From NCBI RefSeq assembly GCF_004358325.1, contig NZ_CP037940.1:2294001-2358000 (forward strand): a stretch of DNA of 64,000 nt. Reading direction: 5' to 3'. Source of the stretch: Periweissella cryptocerci (GTDB lineage Bacteria; Bacillota; Bacilli; Lactobacillales; Lactobacillaceae). Every line of letters begins with the position of its first letter. Position 1 is the first letter of the stretch. Of this stretch, positions 52,018 through 60,431 are shown piece after piece. The position numbers and the translations under genes were made by a program. The notes under the pieces are model-generated. The model was not told where the DNA came from. It worked only from the letters and a program-made list of their open reading frames with translations, and did not search any database.

Positions 52018-52091
52018 CGCGGTGTAGCTCAGCTGGCTAGAGCGTCCGGTTCATACCCGGGAGGTCGAGGGTTCGATCCCCCCCGCCGCGA
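52018..52091 (+). tRNA. tRNA-Met (CAT), elongator type
   Basis: Acceptor CGCGGTG/CGCCGCG and anticodon loop TTCATAC. The body resembles the Bacillus elongator tRNA-Met. Three CAT-anticodon types occur in this block. Confidence 0.88.
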
Positions 52092-52108
52092 TTAGACTCA
52101 CATACCAC

Positions 52109-52182
52109 GGACCTTTAGCTCAGTTGGTTAGAGCCGACGGCTCATAACCGTCTGGTCGTAGGTTCGAGTCCTACAAGGTCCA
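52109..52182 (+). tRNA. tRNA with CAT anticodon, probably Ile2 (lysidine)
   Basis: Acceptor GGACCTT/AAGGTCC and anticodon loop CTCATAA. The body resembles Bacillus tRNA-Ile2, whose C34 is changed to lysidine by TilS to read AUA. The assignment between Ile2 and Met is from memory of the family. Confidence 0.8.
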
Positions 52183-52222
52183 TCTAATATTTTTTAATGT
52201 TAGTAGGCTCTTATAGTTTTAT

Positions 52223-52312
52223 GGAGGATTACCCAAGTCTGGCTGAAGGGAATGGTCTTGAAAACCATCAGGTCGGGAAACCGGCGCGAGAGTTCGAATC
52301 TCTCATCCTCCT
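52223..52312 (+). tRNA. tRNA-Ser (TGA), first copy
   Basis: Type II tRNA with acceptor GGAGGAT/ATCCTCC and anticodon loop CTTGAAA. An identical gene lies at 53068-53157. Confidence 0.95.
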
Positions 52313-52351
52313 TTAAACAATTACTTAATGTAGTTGTTAATTTAATATTAT

Positions 52352-52425
52352 CGCGGGATGGAGCAGTCTGGTAGCTCGTCGGGCCCATAACCCGAAGGTC
52401 GTTGGTTCAAATCCAGCTCCCGCAA
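52352..52425 (+). tRNA. initiator tRNA-fMet (CAT), first copy
   Basis: Has the initiator hallmark of an unpaired C1-A72 end and anticodon-stem GGG/CCC pairs around the CAT anticodon. An identical copy lies at 53194-53267. Confidence 0.94.
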
Positions 52426-52427
52426 TT

Positions 52428-52501
52428 GGTCGCATGGTATAGTTGGTTATTACGCCCGCCTGTCACGCGGGAGATCACGGGTTCGAGTCCCGTTGTGACC
52501 G
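52428..52501 (+). tRNA. tRNA-Asp (GTC)
   Basis: Acceptor GGTCGCA/TGTGACC and anticodon loop CTGTCAC. Confidence 0.95.
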
Positions 52502-52524
52502 TTGCAACATTTTAAAAGCACTAT

Positions 52525-52597
52525 GGCTCTGTAGCTCAGTTGGTAGAGCAATGGATTGAAGCTCCATGTGTCGGCGGTTCGATTCCGTCCAGCGCCA
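52525..52597 (+). tRNA. tRNA-Phe (GAA)
   Basis: Anticodon loop TTGAAGC and normal D and T arms. The acceptor GGCTCTG/CAGCGCC has a T4-C69 mismatch, which is unusual for a tRNA that may be the only Phe reader. Confidence 0.93.
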
Positions 52598-52634
52598 TTT
52601 AAGAAATTTATTTCTTAAAATTTAATGTAATAAT

Positions 52635-52705
52635 GCGAATGTAGTTCAATGGTAGAACGCTAGCCTTCCAAGCTCGATACGCGGGTTCGATTCCCGTCAT
52701 TCGCT
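52635..52705 (+). tRNA. tRNA-Gly (TCC)
   Basis: Acceptor GCGAATG/CATTCGC and anticodon loop CTTCCAA. Confidence 0.95.
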
Positions 52706-52709
52706 TTAT

Positions 52710-52783
<74 letters not shown>

Positions 52784-52830
52784 TACTAAATTCGAGCGAT
52801 ACGTTGAAAACGTACGTGTAGCTTGGTTTT

Positions 52831-52918
52831 GGGGAAGTACTCAAGTGGCTGAAGAGGCGCCCCTGCTAAGGGTGTAGATCGGGAAACCGGTGCGAGAGTT
52901 CGAATCTCTCCTTCTCCG
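52831..52918 (+). tRNA. tRNA-Ser (GCT)
   Basis: Type II tRNA with acceptor GGGGAAG/CTTCTCC and anticodon loop CTGCTAA. Confidence 0.95.
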
Positions 52919-52960
52919 TTCAATCGAAAGGTTGACAGGTTCATAATTTTTAATTGTTTT

Positions 52961-53032
52961 GTCCCGTTGGTCAAGTGGTTAAGACACCGCCCTTTCACGG
53001 CGGTAACATGGGTTCGAATCCCGTACGGGACA
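52961..53032 (+). tRNA. tRNA-Glu (TTC)
   Basis: Acceptor GTCCCGT/ACGGGAC and anticodon loop CTTTCAC. Confidence 0.95.
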
Positions 53033-53067
53033 TCGCAAAATATTTTATATTTTGCTTCATAGCTTTT

Positions 53068-53157
53068 GGAGGATTACCCAAGTCTGGCTGAAGGGAATGG
53101 TCTTGAAAACCATCAGGTCGGGAAACCGGCGCGAGAGTTCGAATCTCTCATCCTCCT
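53068..53157 (+). tRNA. tRNA-Ser (TGA), second copy
   Basis: Identical in sequence to 52223-52312. It is part of a duplicated Ser-fMet block. Confidence 0.95.
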
Positions 53158-53193
53158 TGGACAATTACTTTGTAGTTGTTAACTTAATATTAT

Positions 53194-53267
53194 CGCGGGA
53201 TGGAGCAGTCTGGTAGCTCGTCGGGCCCATAACCCGAAGGTCGTTGGTTCAAATCCAGCTCCCGCAA
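53194..53267 (+). tRNA. initiator tRNA-fMet (CAT), second copy
   Basis: Identical to 52352-52425, with a similar spacer in front. It is the last tRNA of the block. Confidence 0.94.
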
Positions 53268-53273
53268 TATTCT

Positions 53274-53302
53274 AAAAGATAGGCTTAGGTCTATCTTTTT
53301 TC
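53274..53302 (+). terminator. terminator of the rRNA-tRNA operon
   Basis: AAAAGATAG pairs perfectly with CTATCTTTT around an 8-base loop, followed by more T. Confidence 0.9.
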
Positions 53303-53427
53303 GTATCTAAAATAGTTTTTTTAGTGGGCACAAATGGCGTTAACATTTGAGAAGTGCTACGTTTAGTTGACAGTTAGTTAAGAAGTGCTTTAGACAGTGG
53401 ATTTCTTACGCCGTTGGGCTGGATTTT

Positions 53428-53436
53428 TGGTATAAT
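53428..53436 (+). promoter_or_regulatory. extended -10 promoter before the ypmB-like gene
   Basis: TGGTATAAT is a perfect extended -10 element, 112 bp upstream of the start codon. No good -35 box is seen. Confidence 0.5.
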
Positions 53437-53548
53437 TATTAACTAGTTAAGTTGTCTTAGTTGGAGCGGTAATTTGCCAACTAGTACAGTTCGAATATTT
53501 AGGTTCAAATAGATTTGCAAAGTATAATGAGCTATGAGGGAGAGTATT

Positions 53549-54067
53549 ATGCAATTACGCCAGAACTTGTATCGACGACACCATATTGTAAGTCGATGGT
53601 TAATTACCATTGGAATTATATTAGTTATCGTTATTGGCGTGCTGATTATCTTTGGTAAAGCGCTGAGCCCAGCACGTAACGCGCGTGAAAAGTACGAACC
53701 GATAGCTGCTAAAGTAGGGCTTACGGAGCCAAGCGATTTCTTAGTTTCAAAAAGAAATACCGTGTATTATTCAGTTATTGGTGAGAATAAAAAGAAACAA
53801 CAGATTGCAGTGATTATGCCGGCACAAAAGAAACCTAATCCAAAAGCTGCAACAACCGTAATGTTGAAAGATGGTTTGAGTTATCAGCAGGTGGTTAACC
53901 GAGTATGGGCAGAATATAAGCCTAAAAAGGTCTTATCGATTGGTTTAACCTTGTATAAGGGATATCCGGCATGGGATGTTTCATTTACTAATCAAAAAAA
54001 TAACCTTAATTTTGTAACGTTACAATTTACGGATGGTAAAGAGTTAAAATTGATTCAAAACTTGTAA
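53549..54067 (+). CDS. ypmB: YpmB-like membrane-anchored protein (DUF5590)
   Basis: The 172-residue protein has one N-terminal membrane helix (WLITIGIILVIVIGVLIIFG) and an extracytoplasmic domain that fits the DUF5590/PepSY-like YpmB family (KGYPAWDVSFTNQKNNLNFV). In many Firmicutes ypmB precedes aspB and asnS; here asnS follows after 227 bp with no aminotransferase between. GGGAG precedes the ATG at 53549. The function is unknown. Confidence 0.75.
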   Translation: MQLRQNLYRRHHIVSRWLITIGIILVIVIGVLIIFGKALSPARNAREKYEPIAAKVGLTEPSDFLVSKRNTVYYSVIGENKKKQQIAVIMPAQKKPNPKAATTVMLKDGLSYQQVVNRVWAEYKPKKVLSIGLTLYKGYPAWDVSFTNQKNNLNFVTLQFTDGKELKLIQNL

Positions 54068-54110
54068 AAAGGTTAGGTGACAATATGGTACTGTACAAGA
54101 ATCTGGGTGA

Positions 54111-54168
54111 TCGGGTCAATCTGGTGGTCTTTGTTGCTTAGGTGATAAAGACCCGAAAATTTTGACCA
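54111..54168 (+). promoter_or_regulatory. asnS leader with mutually exclusive stems
   Basis: TCGGGTC (54111-54117) can pair with GACCCGA (54150-54156). The overlapping GGTCAA (54114-54119) can instead pair with TTGACC (54161-54166). No T-box core is present. An attenuator-like switch is possible but not shown. Confidence 0.35.
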
Positions 54169-54294
54169 TCGCAGGGATTTATGCTATTTTAAGCTGGAGC
54201 AGGAAATTTCTGGTTATAAGCATACTGATCGTAACCGAATAAAGAAACTATTGAGTTTGATTTATATAACGAATTTATAAAGGATATAAAAAAC

Positions 54295-55590
54295 ATGGAA
54301 ACTATTAATATTATTGATGCTGGTAAACACGTTGATGAAGAAGTTGTCATTGGCGCATGGTTAACTAACAAACGTTCAAGCGGAAAGATTGCTTTCTTGC
54401 AATTGCGTGATGGCACGGCTTATTTCCAAGGTGTTGTGGTGAAGGCAAAAGTTGGTGATGAAATTTTTGAACTTGCTAAGGAATTGAAGCAAGAAAGTTC
54501 AATTAAAATTACGGGGACGATTCATGAAGATGCGCGTTCGCACTTTGGTTATGAAATTGAAGTCTCTGCCATTGAATTGATTGGTGATTCTGATGAATAC
54601 CCAATTACACCAAAGGAACACGGAACAGAATTCTTGATGGACAACCGTCACTTATATCTCCGTCACCAAAAGCCATTCGCAATCATGAAGATTCGTAACG
54701 AAATTATTCGTGCGACTTACGAATTCTTTAACCAAGAAGGCTTTACTAAGTTAGATGCACCAATCCTGACTGGTTCAGCACCAGAAGGTACAACAGAATT
54801 GTTTGAAACGGATTACTTCGGACAACCAGCTTTCTTATCCCAAACTGGTCAATTATACGCTGAAGCCGGTGCAATGGCCTATGGTAAGGTATTTACTTTT
54901 GGCCCAACGTTCCGGGCAGAAAAGTCAAAAACCCGTCGTCACTTAACTGAATTTTGGATGATTGAACCAGAAATGGCTTGGACAACCCAAGAAGAAAGTC
55001 TTGAAGTTCAAGAACGTTACATTGCATTCTTGGTACAAAATGTTATTGATCACAACGCCTACGAATTGAAGTTGTTAGACCGTGATATCGAAACGTTGCG
55101 TAAGTACACACAATTACCATTCCCACGCGTGTCATATGATGATGCTGTTAAGTTACTGCAAGAAAATGATTTTGATATTGAATGGGGTGTTGATTTTGGT
55201 TCACCAGAAGAAACTTTCTTGGCAAATCACTTCGACAAGCCAGTCTTTATCTTAAACTACCCTAAGGCAATTAAGGCGTTTTACATGAAGCGGCACCCAT
55301 TGCGCGATGATGTTGTTATTTCAGCTGATTTGCTTGCACCAGAAGGTTATGGTGAAATTATCGGTGGTTCAGAACGTGATACCGATTATGATTACTTGAA
55401 GGCGCGGATTGAAGAACAAGGCTTGAGCTTGGACGAATATGAATGGTACTTGGATTTACGTAAGTATGGTTCAGTACCTCACTCAGGATTCGGTCTTGGA
55501 CTTGAACGTGCAGTTACGTGGATTACTGGTATTGAACACATTCGTGAAGCAATTCCATTCCCACGCACAATTAACCGTTTACGCCCATAA
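54295..55590 (+). CDS. asnS: asparaginyl-tRNA synthetase
   Basis: A class IIb synthetase of 431 residues. The N-terminal OB-fold anticodon domain ([20 protein letters not shown]) is followed by the catalytic core with [21 protein letters not shown] (motif 2, shown up to TEFWMIEP in effect) and motif 3 [10 protein letters not shown]. The conserved [15 protein letters not shown] segment agrees with AsnS rather than AspS. AAAGGATA precedes the ATG. A terminator follows. Confidence 0.96.
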   Translation: METINIIDAGKHVDEEVVIGAWLTNKRSSGKIAFLQLRDGTAYFQGVVVKAKVGDEIFELAKELKQESSIKITGTIHEDARSHFGYEIEVSAIELIGDSDEYPITPKEHGTEFLMDNRHLYLRHQKPFAIMKIRNEIIRATYEFFNQEGFTKLDAPILTGSAPEGTTELFETDYFGQPAFLSQTGQLYAEAGAMAYGKVFTFGPTFRAEKSKTRRHLTEFWMIEPEMAWTTQEESLEVQERYIAFLVQNVIDHNAYELKLLDRDIETLRKYTQLPFPRVSYDDAVKLLQENDFDIEWGVDFGSPEETFLANHFDKPVFILNYPKAIKAFYMKRHPLRDDVVISADLLAPEGYGEIIGGSERDTDYDYLKARIEEQGLSLDEYEWYLDLRKYGSVPHSGFGLGLERAVTWITGIEHIREAIPFPRTINRLRP

Positions 55591-55605
55591 TATTAAAATT
55601 ACATC

Positions 55606-55638
55606 AAAAAAGATTAGCCAATTGGTTAATCTTTTTTT
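55606..55638 (+). terminator. asnS terminator
   Basis: AAAAAAGATTAGCCA pairs with GGTTAATCTTTTTT around a tight loop, followed by T. Confidence 0.9.
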
Positions 55639-55782
55639 CGTGGATTACTATCGTGAATCTGGCAAATTTAAGTAAAACAGCAGGTGGTGAGTGGAGCGAA
55701 CATAAAATTGCCTTGCAACTATGGTTTGGATTGATATGATGTACAATGGAATAAAGATATTGTACAAAAGGGGTGTACCTAA

Positions 55783-56514
55783 ATGGATCAACCAAAAATT
55801 GAAGAATACATTCACGCCGGCGAAACGACCGTTAACAATTATCTGTTGTTACGTTATGCCGAATTAGGAATGACCAATGAACAGTTTTTAATTTACTTAC
55901 AAGCTAAGCGGATTTTAGATCAAGGTGGGACGTTCCCAGATTTGCAAGCAATTGCGAATACGTTACATTTAACGCAAAATACAGTGGCTAACGACCTGAA
56001 TGGATTAATTCAACAAGGGTTAGCCGAGTTAACGAATAGTAAGAATGCCAATGGGCAAACGATTGAAAAATTATCATTTGATGGGCTAATTCGCAGACTG
56101 TTAGATTTACCCCAAACTGAATTACCAGTTACTACGGCAGCTATCAGTGCGCCGGGTTCAAAAAATGCTCGACAAGAAGTATTCGCAACTGTTGAGAGTG
56201 AATTCCGGCGCCCACTATCGTCATTTGAATTACAAACTGTGGGGAAGTGGTTGGATGAAGAACATTTCACGCCGGAAATGATTTTATTGGCCTTAAAGGA
56301 AGCTGTTTTGAATGGGGTCTATAATTTCAAATACATTCAACAAATCCTAGTTAATTGGCAACAAAACAATATTCGTACTGCGGCTGAAGTTGAAAGGCAT
56401 CGCAGTGAACGCAAATTGCAGATGGGTAAGAATAATAATCAAAAAAATGGTAAACCACAAATTCGGATTCACGAAATACCGTTAGTGGACATTTTTCACC
56501 CTGAAAATAATTAA
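55783..56514 (+). CDS. dnaD: DnaD replication initiation protein
   Basis: DnaD helps remodel origin DNA and load the helicase. The 243-residue protein has the N-terminal winged-helix domain (about residues 20-105, TVNNYLLLRYAELGMTNEQF) and a C-terminal DnaD/DnaB2 domain (FRRPLSSFELQTVGKWLDEE, YNFKYIQQILVNW). The latter ends in the conserved YxxxILxxW motif. It follows asnS, the usual place in Firmicutes. AAAAGGGGTG precedes the ATG. Confidence 0.94.
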   Translation: MDQPKIEEYIHAGETTVNNYLLLRYAELGMTNEQFLIYLQAKRILDQGGTFPDLQAIANTLHLTQNTVANDLNGLIQQGLAELTNSKNANGQTIEKLSFDGLIRRLLDLPQTELPVTTAAISAPGSKNARQEVFATVESEFRRPLSSFELQTVGKWLDEEHFTPEMILLALKEAVLNGVYNFKYIQQILVNWQQNNIRTAAEVERHRSERKLQMGKNNNQKNGKPQIRIHEIPLVDIFHPENN

Positions 56515-56726
56515 CACATCACACAATTGTATTTTTTGGAAAATTAGTGAATTGTCTGGCTTCAAAAATAAAGCTGTTAAGCAAGCCCAGCGCGCTAATT
56601 ATACGTATGCGGGAAAATACCTACTAAGTATATTTAAAACGTGTAGGCGGCTTGTTTAGTGGCAAAACGAGGCTTTGATCTGCTTAGGTGTTCTGAATAA
56701 ATTTTTTAATAATATTTACAATTATC

Positions 56727-56775
56727 AAAAACCCCAACTACTACCTTTTGAAGGAGTAATTGGGGTTTTATTTTT
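56727..56775. terminator. terminator between dnaD and the short-chain dehydrogenase
   Basis: AAAACCCCAA pairs perfectly with TTGGGGTTTT, extended inside by CCTT/AAGG. It can act in both directions between converging genes. Confidence 0.9.
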
Positions 56776-56792
56776 AAATTTTTTATATTAGC

Positions 56793-57548
56793 TTATTGAG
56801 CTAAGTAGCCACCATCAACTACAAATTCTGAACCAGTTGCAAATTTTGATTCTTCTGATGCAAGGTAGACACAGATGTGGGCGATATCTGAAGGTTCGCC
56901 GATGTGTCCCATTGGTGTTTGAGTACGTTGTGATTGGGCTTCTTCAGCACCTGGAAGGGCATCAACAAGTGGAGTCTTGATGTAACCAGGGTGAACAGTG
57001 TTACAACGAACTTCTAAGTCGTTCAAGGCACAGTGCAAGGCAACTGACTTAGACATAATCCGTACGCCACCCTTAGATGCATTGTAAGCAGCCAAGCTAG
57101 GATCACCAACGAAACCTTCGATTGATGACATGTTGATGATTGAAGCACCACCATTGTTCTTCATTTCTTGAACACCGTACTTAGTACCCAAGAATACACC
57201 ATCCATGTTAACTGACATCAATGCGCGGTATTCTTCAAAAGTAGTATCTTCGATATTCTTACCAAGGGCGACACCAGCATTGTTAACAACAACGTTAGCA
57301 GTACCGAACCATTCCTTAGTTTGCTTGAACAAATCAATCCAGCCTTGCTCATCTGAAGCATCATGTTGTACGAAACGAGCAACTGATTCGTCACCAATTT
57401 CCTTAAGCGCTTCTTCACCAACAGCTTGGCGACGACCAGTGATAACCACCTTAGCACCTTGCTTTACGAATTCTTGAGCAACGCCCAAGCCAATTCCGAG
57501 TGTTCCACCAGTAACAATTGCAACTTTTCCTTCTAAACGTCCAGTCAT
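56793..57548 (-). CDS. R-specific alcohol dehydrogenase (short-chain, NADPH-type)
   Basis: The 251-residue protein is very like Lactobacillus brevis R-ADH, which reduces ketones such as acetophenone to R-alcohols and needs Mg2+. The Rossmann motif IVTGGTLGIGLGV, NNAG, catalytic Ser in NMSSIEGFVGDPSL, and YNASKGG are present. The Arg-containing loop VVITGRRQ suggests NADP(H). The C-terminus ends GGYLAQ, matching the Mg2+-binding Gln end. A perfect cre palindrome lies 70 bp upstream, so catabolite repression is likely. Confidence 0.92.
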   Translation of the reverse strand: MTGRLEGKVAIVTGGTLGIGLGVAQEFVKQGAKVVITGRRQAVGEEALKEIGDESVARFVQHDASDEQGWIDLFKQTKEWFGTANVVVNNAGVALGKNIEDTTFEEYRALMSVNMDGVFLGTKYGVQEMKNNGGASIINMSSIEGFVGDPSLAAYNASKGGVRIMSKSVALHCALNDLEVRCNTVHPGYIKTPLVDALPGAEEAQSQRTQTPMGHIGEPSDIAHICVYLASEESKFATGSEFVVDGGYLAQ

Positions 57549-57616
57549 GTAATAAATTCCTCCAAAATAGATAGTGTGTTTTAAAATTTGTGTTACTTAC
57601 ACCTTAACAGATATTT

Positions 57617-57632
57617 TTGGAAGCGTTTCCAT
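57617..57632. promoter_or_regulatory. CcpA cre site
   Basis: TTGGAAGCGTTTCCAT contains a perfect 14-bp palindrome that matches the catabolite-responsive element consensus. It lies between the divergent alcohol dehydrogenase and glpF genes and could regulate either. Nothing else notable was found in 57549-57844. Confidence 0.8.
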
Positions 57633-57844
57633 ATTCACGCAAAAACTACACAAACTTTGCGTTTTATTCACAAATCGAGCGGTGATTAGTTATAGATATA
57701 AGTCTTGGGTGATAGATAAACTAAGTATTTATAATATATTATGACAATCTTGTATCAGAACGAGCTAAACAATTGTCGTGTCGCGATGAGGGTGCTACAC
57801 TACAAAGATACATTTATTTTATTTAGCATTTATTGGAGGGTTAT

Positions 57845-58570
57845 ATGGATTATCCACTTATGACACGTCTCGTGGCAGAATTTTTCGGGACAATGTTACT
57901 TGTATTGTTAGGTAATGGGGCGGTTGCTAACGTTGACCTAGCGAATACTAAAGGCCACCACGGTGGTTGGATTTTGATTGGTTTAGGTTATGGGATTGGG
58001 GTTATGGTACCAGCCATGATGTTCTCAACTATTTCTGGGAGCCAAATCAATCCGGCATTTACAATTGGTTTAGCAGTTTCTGGGATGTTCCCATGGAATG
58101 AAGTGTTGCCATATATCACGGCACAAATGCTTGGGGCTATGGTTGGTCAACTATTAGTGGTTGCAGCGTACAAGCCATACTATGACAAAACGACTGATAC
58201 TTTAGCAGTGTTGGGAACTTTTGCCACTACTGATGCGGCCAAGAGTCACTTTAATGGTTTCGTTAATGAATTTATCGGAACCTTTGTCTTGGTCTTTGGT
58301 GCCTTAGGGATGACTGCTGACAAGATTGACGCGCGAGTTGATTCAGTTGCTTTAGGATTCTTAGTTATGACTTTGGTCATCTCACTTGGTGGCCCAACTG
58401 GTCCTGGTTTGAACCCCGCTCGTGACTTAGGTCCTCGGATTGTGCACTCATTGTTCCCTTTGAAACATAAAGAAGATTCACACTGGCACTATGCATTAGT
58501 CCCAGTGGTTGCACCAATCCTTGGTGGTATTTTAGCTACTGAACTTTGGAAATTGTTTTTCATTAAATAA
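57845..58570 (+). CDS. glpF: glycerol uptake facilitator, MIP/aquaporin family
   Basis: A channel of 241 residues with six membrane helices and the two NPA motifs, GSQINPAFTIG and GLNPARDLGPR. The Asp after the second NPA (NPARD) is typical of glycerol-conducting GlpF types. GGAGGG precedes the ATG at 57845, chosen over an in-frame TTG. No glycerol kinase gene is adjacent. Confidence 0.92.
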   Translation: MDYPLMTRLVAEFFGTMLLVLLGNGAVANVDLANTKGHHGGWILIGLGYGIGVMVPAMMFSTISGSQINPAFTIGLAVSGMFPWNEVLPYITAQMLGAMVGQLLVVAAYKPYYDKTTDTLAVLGTFATTDAAKSHFNGFVNEFIGTFVLVFGALGMTADKIDARVDSVALGFLVMTLVISLGGPTGPGLNPARDLGPRIVHSLFPLKHKEDSHWHYALVPVVAPILGGILATELWKLFFIK

Positions 58571-58581
58571 GCACAGTTATT

Positions 58582-58625
58582 AAAAAGGCGCCATTTCTCA
58601 TTAATTTAGAGAAATGGTGCCTTTT
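58582..58625. terminator. terminator between converging glpF and DUF1054 genes
   Basis: AAAAGGCGCCATTTCTC pairs with GAGAAATGGTGCCTTTT around a 9-base loop. Confidence 0.9.
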
Positions 58626-58645
58626 GTGTATGCTGAGTCAAATTA

Positions 58646-59242
58646 TTACCGAATTTTTTCATAAATCGGAATTAGGGTACGCAGCGTTTCAAGTAGAAGC
58701 GTGTTTAACTGTTCAGTTCCAATGAGTGCATCGGTGCGCTTGATTACACGGCCAACAAGCAATTCGCTATGTTTACGTGTGGCAAAAAGGGTTAACAGGT
58801 GCTCAAGGTTGGTGGGATTGAGTGGGACAATCGTTTCTTCCATGTGGTTCCCAGTAATTTGAAAGTCTGACGGAAGTGCCGTTATATCGGCAGAAATTGC
58901 CTGCATTTTTTGAACTAATTCGGGAGTTTTTGCTTTAGCGTCTTCAAGGACGGCTAAATAGATAAAAATACAATCGTGCCACATGCCTAGTTGAAAGTGG
59001 GGCATCATTTTGTAACCACGCTTATTGGGGGCAATCCCCATCCATGTGACATCTGGTGGGTAAACAGTACGCCGAGCGTGTTTAGCTACATGGGCATACC
59101 AATCCTGTTGGCCGGTATTTAAGAGCGTAACGGCTTGGACCCCAAACTCGCTAAATTTAGGATCAATCACCGCCCGAATTTTACTTAAGCGTCCAGCTAA
59201 AGTTGGGTCAGTAAAAACGTCAAAATCACTATCAATAAACAT
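58646..59242 (-). CDS. DUF1054 / UPF0637 family protein
   Basis: The 198-residue protein has the YktB-family segments DFDVFTDPTLAGRL, WYAHVAKHARRTVYPPDVTW and HFQLGMWHDCIFIYLAVL. The function of the family is unknown. It is single-copy on the minus strand between two terminator or promoter regions. Confidence 0.85.
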   Translation of the reverse strand: MFIDSDFDVFTDPTLAGRLSKIRAVIDPKFSEFGVQAVTLLNTGQQDWYAHVAKHARRTVYPPDVTWMGIAPNKRGYKMMPHFQLGMWHDCIFIYLAVLEDAKAKTPELVQKMQAISADITALPSDFQITGNHMEETIVPLNPTNLEHLLTLFATRKHSELLVGRVIKRTDALIGTEQLNTLLLETLRTLIPIYEKIR

Positions 59243-59459
59243 AATTTAATAATATCCTTTCTTAAGCATAAGCTATTTTCGTTAATCATATCAAAAATTG
59301 GGGGAAGATGGTTATAAAAAGGTAGCAAAAAGCACACTAATTATTCATATTTTCGCCACCAATTAGGTCATTTTATTTGCGATGATAAAGGAATTGAAGC
59401 GTAATTAGATTACAATGTGATTAAGTTTACACAATTTCTTGTGAACCGCTGAGAAAACC

Positions 59460-59488
59460 TTGTCGAATGGTAATATTTTGCCTATACT
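59460..59488 (+). promoter_or_regulatory. promoter of the cpsC-cpsD pair
   Basis: TTGTCG (59460-59465) and TATACT (59483-59488) with a 17-bp spacer. The rest of 59243-59562 shows no gene. Confidence 0.6.
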
Positions 59489-59562
59489 TAAGGTCGGTAT
59501 TTAAAAGTTAACCGTGCCCAAAATTAAGGCGTTGTGGCACGAAATGAAAATGGAGTATATCA

Positions 59563-60420
59563 ATGGATAACGTATTAGAACTTAGTCAAATTTGGGCGAT
59601 TATTCGTAAACATTTGGCACTGATTATTAGTTTAGGAATTTTACTAGCAGTGGTGGCATTTGGTGTCGCACAATTTGGGTTAACCCCTAAGTACGCTGCT
59701 CAGGCGCAATTATTAGTTAACCGGAAAGCTGAGGCAAATAATCAAGGCGCTACAACGATGGATCAACAAGCGGATGTTAACATGATTAACACATATAAAG
59801 ATATCATCACGAGCCCCGTGATTTTGACCGATGCGCAACAAGCCATTTCAAATCCTGATGGTAAAATGATTAAACCAGCTGTTAAGGCAAAGTATAAAAC
59901 TGTTAAGGGGAAGAAAGTGCTGGTCCAACCAGGAACCCCAGCAGTGACGGAGCCAACTGCTAAGCCTTATGATGTGTCGGTTGGCGAAATGCAAAGCGAT
60001 ATTACAATTACGAACCAACAAAACTCACAAGTCTTTGCCATTAACGTAACGACAACTGACCCAGATAAGGCAGTGGCAATTGCAAATGGCGTGGCCAAAA
60101 TATTTAAAGAAAAAATTAGCCAAATCATGTCAATCAACAACGTGACAATTGTCTCTGAAGCAACCCCAAATCCTAATCGGGTATCACCAAATGTGAAGCT
60201 GATTGCAGCTGCAGGGGTGGTATTAGGATTGTTTATTGGGTTAGCAATTGCCTTCTTACGTGAATTAACGGATAAGACAGTTAAAGACTTGAGCTTCTTA
60301 ACTGATGAACTTGGTATGACTAACTTGGGTGTTGTTAATTACGTGAACGAAATGAAAACTGATCCACGACCAAGTAAACAAGTTGCTGAAGACGATACTA
60401 CCAGCGAAAAGCGGATCTAA
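59563..60420 (+). CDS. cpsC: polysaccharide chain-length/tyrosine-kinase modulator (CpsC/Wzz)
   Basis: The 285-residue membrane protein has two helices (about residues 17-37 and 208-228) flanking an extracytoplasmic domain, and a Wzz motif near the N-terminus (ELSQIWAIIRKHL). The proline-rich segment PNRVSPNVK before the second helix is typical. In exopolysaccharide systems it activates the CpsD kinase and sets chain length. It overlaps the next gene by one base. No glycosyltransferase genes follow, so the pair is separate from a sugar-assembly cluster. Confidence 0.9.
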   Translation: MDNVLELSQIWAIIRKHLALIISLGILLAVVAFGVAQFGLTPKYAAQAQLLVNRKAEANNQGATTMDQQADVNMINTYKDIITSPVILTDAQQAISNPDGKMIKPAVKAKYKTVKGKKVLVQPGTPAVTEPTAKPYDVSVGEMQSDITITNQQNSQVFAINVTTTDPDKAVAIANGVAKIFKEKISQIMSINNVTIVSEATPNPNRVSPNVKLIAAAGVVLGLFIGLAIAFLRELTDKTVKDLSFLTDELGMTNLGVVNYVNEMKTDPRPSKQVAEDDTTSEKRI

Positions 60421-60431
60421 TGGGTGAAAAA

